From assembly GCA_021776525.1 (NCBI GenBank), contig JAJFFT010000005.1, positions 124,001 through 188,000 on the forward strand: a stretch of 64,000 bases of DNA, given 5' to 3'. The notes below the pieces were generated by a model that was not told the origin of the DNA, did no database searches, and saw only the letters and a list, made by a program, of their open reading frames with translations. The translations under genes were made by a program, and so were the position numbers. Every line of letters starts with the position of its first letter. Positions within the stretch are counted from its first letter, which is position 1. Source of the stretch: Robiginitomaculum sp. GTDB taxonomy: Bacteria > Pseudomonadota > Alphaproteobacteria > Caulobacterales > Maricaulaceae. Shown in pieces: positions 63,178 to 64,000 of this stretch.

Positions 63178-63649
63178 TCAAGGTTTGAACTTCGGATAAT
63201 ACGGCATCGACATGGCCTTTGAGCCGAACCTTGTGCCAGACCTTGGCAATGGTACCGTCAGCCTTGATCAAAAATGTCGCCCGCTCACAGCCCATATATT
63301 TTCGGCCATACATGCTTTTTTCGATCCAAACGCCATAAGCCTTGATGGCCTCTAGGTCTTCATCAGCAGCCAGAGCAATTTTCAACTCATGTTTTGCCTT
63401 GAATTTGTCATGTTTTTGGACACTGTCTTTGGATATTCCAAGGATTGATGCACCTGCTTTTGCAAAGTCCTCAATTTTTTCGGAAAACCCAATGGCTTGT
63501 GTGGTGCAACCAGATGTGTCGTCTTTTGGATAGAAGTAAAGAACCAGTGTTTTGCCTCTAAAGTCATTCAGGGATACGCTGCCTCCGCCATCGCGGGGCA
63601 AGGTAAAGTCGGGGGCAGGTGAGTTCTCTGTGGGGGACGCGCTCATCAT
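63170..63649 (-). CDS. bcp: BCP-type peroxiredoxin, apparently 1-Cys
   Basis: This 159-residue thiol peroxidase has the peroxidatic cysteine C48 in YPKDDTSGCTTQAIGF. In E. coli Bcp the resolving cysteine lies five residues on (CTVQACG type); here that place is isoleucine, so a 1-Cys mechanism or resolving cysteine elsewhere (C124 or so in MGCERATF) is implied. The start ATG has GAGGAG. It is divergent from the AsmA-like gene. Confidence 0.92.
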   Translation of the reverse strand: MMSASPTENSPAPDFTLPRDGGGSVSLNDFRGKTLVLYFYPKDDTSGCTTQAIGFSEKIEDFAKAGASILGISKDSVQKHDKFKAKHELKIALAADEDLEAIKAYGVWIEKSMYGRKYMGCERATFLIKADGTIAKVWHKVRLKGHVDAVLSEVQTLNG

Positions 63650-63722
63650 AACTCCTCATAAAGTAAATGGGGCATAGTAAGATGGTGATAATGCCTAAGT
63701 CAGCCAGTTGGACAAGAGTTTT

Positions 63723-64000
63723 GTGAGCGATACCCCTAACCAAACTCAGAAGAACCTGTTGCAGCGGTTGTTCCCGAAACGCCACGCACCGCTTTGGCGG
63801 GCCACATTTATGCATACGCTGGAATTTTTTGCGCTGATTCTGGCTCTGGTCTTTGCAATCAGCGGTGGTTTGGCCTGGCGCTTGGCACAAGGCCCTGTTT
63901 CGCTGGAATTTTTACGTCAGGATGCACAAGCGGCACTGGTTGATGTGTTTGAAGGCGGGACGGCAACCATTGGAACGCTTCAGGCCAATTGGTCACCGCA
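63723..64000 (+). CDS. N-terminus of AsmA/YhdP-like protein (partial)
   Basis: From GTG 63723 the frame reads MSDTPNQTQKNLLQR, with one membrane helix (TLEFFALILALVFAISGGLAWRLA), then GPVSLEFLRQDAQAALVDVFEGGTATIGTLQANW. The helix and the GPVSLEFL block resemble YhdP/AsmA-like large proteins that move phospholipids to the outer membrane. The gene runs past the window end, so the call is tentative. Confidence 0.6.
   Translation, partial: MSDTPNQTQKNLLQRLFPKRHAPLWRATFMHTLEFFALILALVFAISGGLAWRLAQGPVSLEFLRQDAQAALVDVFEGGTATIGTLQANWSP

Overview
The window reads as a chromosomal segment of a Gram-negative bacterium of intermediate GC content, most probably an alphaproteobacterium. Pointers are an AdoCbl-dependent class II ribonucleotide reductase, RNase E with an acidic insertion in its S1 region, a bactofilin overlapping an M23 peptidase gene, a DUF482 GNAT protein, a CYP153-like P450, outer-membrane functions (BepA-like, RlpA, OmpA) and a CTTGA-loop double palindrome like alphaproteobacterial REP elements. 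Most of the sequence is dense housekeeping and lipid-metabolism coding sequence. No phage, transposon, CRISPR array or rRNA operon was seen.

Layout. 1-9.6 kb: nrdJ (cut by the window edge), a stand-alone receiver protein, parC, lemA plus a membrane M48 protease, ndk, and a YheS-like ABC-F ATPase. 9.55-9.96 kb: a structured convergent intergenic region with a G-run array and a double palindrome. 10-25 kb: SMP-30-like protein, thioredoxin-fold DsbA-like protein, BepA-like protease, rne, amiC, PBP1A, prfB with a programmed +1 frameshift, a histone-deacetylase-like amidohydrolase, an OmpA protein and a cyclopropane fatty acid synthase.

25.1-39 kb is the centrepiece: what looks like a full sHdr-LbpA sulfur-oxidation locus. 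On the minus strand lies a lipoate-assembly operon (lipS1, lipT, lipS2, sLpl(AB)). On the plus strand follow a degenerate glutamine-amidotransferase-like gene, a DsrE-type sulfurtransferase, shdrC1-B1-A-hyp-C2-B2, a second small hypothetical gene and the lipoate-binding protein gene lbpA, closed by a strong terminator. The first gene after it is a UDP-sulfoquinovose synthase (sqdB), an enzyme that consumes sulfite, the product proposed for sHdr. Together they suggest that sulfane sulfur is oxidised in the cytoplasm on a lipoate carrier, and that part of the sulfite may be drawn into sulfolipid.

39-64 kb: a Tat-exported M19 dipeptidase translationally coupled to two RidA-family lipoproteins, tRNA-Ser(UGA), rlpA, a HIT protein, a CYP153-like P450, a small formyltransferase, a hydrolase/GNAT/RidA operon, a hydrolase behind a possible LiuR-type operator, acetoacetyl-CoA synthetase, a TPP riboswitch with thiC, a lipoprotein amidase, a two-TM potassium channel facing a CPA2 antiporter, a DUF302 lipoprotein, a GH5 glycosidase, a biotin-dependent acyl-CoA carboxylase subunit, bactofilin with M23 peptidase, a DUF455 ferritin-like protein, a BCP peroxiredoxin and the start of an AsmA-like protein. 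The lifestyle suggested is an aerobic heterotroph that degrades fatty or branched acids and alkanes and also oxidises reduced sulfur. Family assignments come from motif recognition by eye; no database search was run.
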